A DNA stretch of 13,369 nt, taken from the NCBI GenBank assembly GCA_016184445.1, contig JACPCT010000276.1, positions 1 to 13,369 on the forward strand, read 5' to 3'. Numbering within the stretch: position 1 is the stretch's first letter; each line of letters begins with the position of its first letter. Positions 12,748 to 13,369 of this stretch are shown here, piece by piece. The translations under genes were made by a program, and so were the position numbers. Source of the DNA: Candidatus Tectimicrobiota bacterium. GTDB taxonomy: Bacteria > UBA8248. The notes under the pieces are model-generated. The model was not told where the DNA came from. It saw only the letters and a program-made list of their open reading frames with translations, and searched no databases.

Positions 12748-13369
12748 TTGGCGACCCACGAGCTCGTCACCCGGCCCGACAACGTCCACTGGGGCTTCTA
12801 CTCGGCGGCGCTGAAGCCCGTGCTGGCCATCGACTCGGGCGACACCCTGGTCATCCACACCGAATCGGGCCGGAGGGACCTTCTTCCCAAGCTGGGCGGC
12901 CGCGTCTCGCCCGAACTGCGGAAGATCCTGGAGACCGTCCCCCAGGGGGCGGGCGCCCACATCATGACCGGCCCGGTGGCGGTCCGAGGGGCGAAGCCGG
13001 GGGACGCCCTCGAGGTGCGCTTCCGGGACATCCAGCCCCGCTACGACTGGGGCTACAACGGCTTCAGGCCCCTGGTCGGGGGGCTCCCGGAGGATTTCCC
13101 CTACATGCGGGTGGCGGTCGTGGAGGTGGACAAGAAGTCCTGGACGGGGGACTGGGGCGCGGGGGTGAGGGTGCCGCTCTCGCCCTTCTTCGGGAACTTC
13201 GGGGTGGCCCCGCCGGCCCAGCTGGGCCAGGTCCCCTCCTCGCCCCCGGGGGCGTGGGGCGGGAACACCGACAACAAGGAGTTCGCGGCGGACTCGACGG
13301 TCTATCTTCCCGTCTTCAACGAGGGGGCGCTCTTCTCGGCGGGGGACGGCCACGGCTGCCAGGGGGACG
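12748..13369 (+). CDS. Acetamidase/formamidase family protein, C-terminus cut by window edge
   Basis: The first 207 codons of an FmdA_AmdA-family amidohydrolase (PF03069), which releases ammonia from acetamide, formamide or similar small amides. Visible blocks are VHWGFYSAALKPVLAIDSGD (13-32), MTGPVAVRGAKPGDALEVRF (73-92), DIQPRYDWGYNG, a VPLSPFFGNFGVAP stretch (142-155), GGNTD (171-175) and GALFSAGDGHGCQGD (193-207), whose Asp/His residues belong to the conserved active-site region. The start is a TTG with GAGGAGG 5 nt upstream; an in-frame GTG 13 codons earlier lacks a ribosome-binding site. An ATG at 12668 is in another frame. The family is usually 300-400 residues, so about half is present. 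The substrate cannot be told from sequence. Confidence 0.9.
   Translation, partial: MATHELVTRPDNVHWGFYSAALKPVLAIDSGDTLVIHTESGRRDLLPKLGGRVSPELRKILETVPQGAGAHIMTGPVAVRGAKPGDALEVRFRDIQPRYDWGYNGFRPLVGGLPEDFPYMRVAVVEVDKKSWTGDWGAGVRVPLSPFFGNFGVAPPAQLGQVPSSPPGAWGGNTDNKEFAADSTVYLPVFNEGALFSAGDGHGCQGD

Noticed and set aside
10882-13353. One giant leftward frame of over 800 codons including the TSP3 lipoprotein
   Set aside because: Its upstream two thirds are the antisense of the sirtuin and acetamidase genes. The real start is at 11688, with a signal peptide and ribosome-binding site.
1-13369. Mobile elements, CRISPR arrays, tRNA or rRNA genes, toxin-antitoxin or phage genes
   Set aside because: None were seen: no terminal repeats with a transposase, no regularly spaced repeats, no cloverleaf-like sequence, and all sizeable genes have housekeeping or metabolic families.

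Overview
The window is very GC-rich with compact, densely packed genes, and third codon positions are overwhelmingly G or C. A lipobox lipoprotein, hopanoid-type squalene genes (hpnCDE) and GTG/TTG starts point to a high-GC Gram-negative-type bacterium. Such gene content is seen in little-cultured lineages such as Rokubacteria/Methylomirabilota, Tectomicrobia, Binatota or deltaproteobacteria-like groups, but the sequence alone does not decide which. I see no IS element, tRNA, rRNA, CRISPR array or phage gene. The longest gene-free gap is 1119-1385, which holds two divergent promoters.

Layout. (1) A leftward metX (homoserine O-acyltransferase) runs off the left edge and is transcribed divergently from (2) a DUF3891 gene. 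(3) Next comes a 707-residue single-frame fusion of a Nudix hydrolase, HpnC and HpnD. Its stop codon overlaps the GTG start of (4) hpnE, so one transcript probably encodes the whole FPP-to-squalene branch. (5) A cold-shock protein gene converges on hpnE, and behind it on the same strand is (6) an orphan thiamine-diphosphate enzyme of the acetolactate synthase/benzoylformate decarboxylase type. (7) A SirB1-like transglutaminase-fold protein follows rightwards, and 45 bp later comes (8) a small DSP/PTP-like phosphatase whose catalytic cysteine codon is replaced by in-frame UGA. (9) ilvD and (10) a lipoprotein with four calcium-binding TSP3-type repeats lie leftwards. (11) A sirtuin and (12) an acetamidase/formamidase that runs off the right edge lie rightwards.

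The most notable observation is gene 8. The reading frame continues for 55 codons past the UGA, in the same codon style and with family-like sequence. The UGA sits exactly where this phosphatase family has its nucleophilic Cys (V-H-[UGA]-x4-R-A-G). A plausible SECIS-like hairpin lies at the expected distance downstream. I read this as a candidate selenoprotein phosphatase, with a point mutation or sequencing error as the main alternative. A conventional gene caller would stop at residue 95 and report a truncated protein without its active site.

The second notable item is the Nudix-HpnC-HpnD fusion, which puts two successive squalene-forming enzymes and a nucleotide- or diphosphate-hydrolase domain on one chain. 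Several promoter candidates share the form TTGnnn-N17-TAnnnT. The metX/DUF3891 pair are near mirror images, so the intergenic region reads as an inverted repeat.
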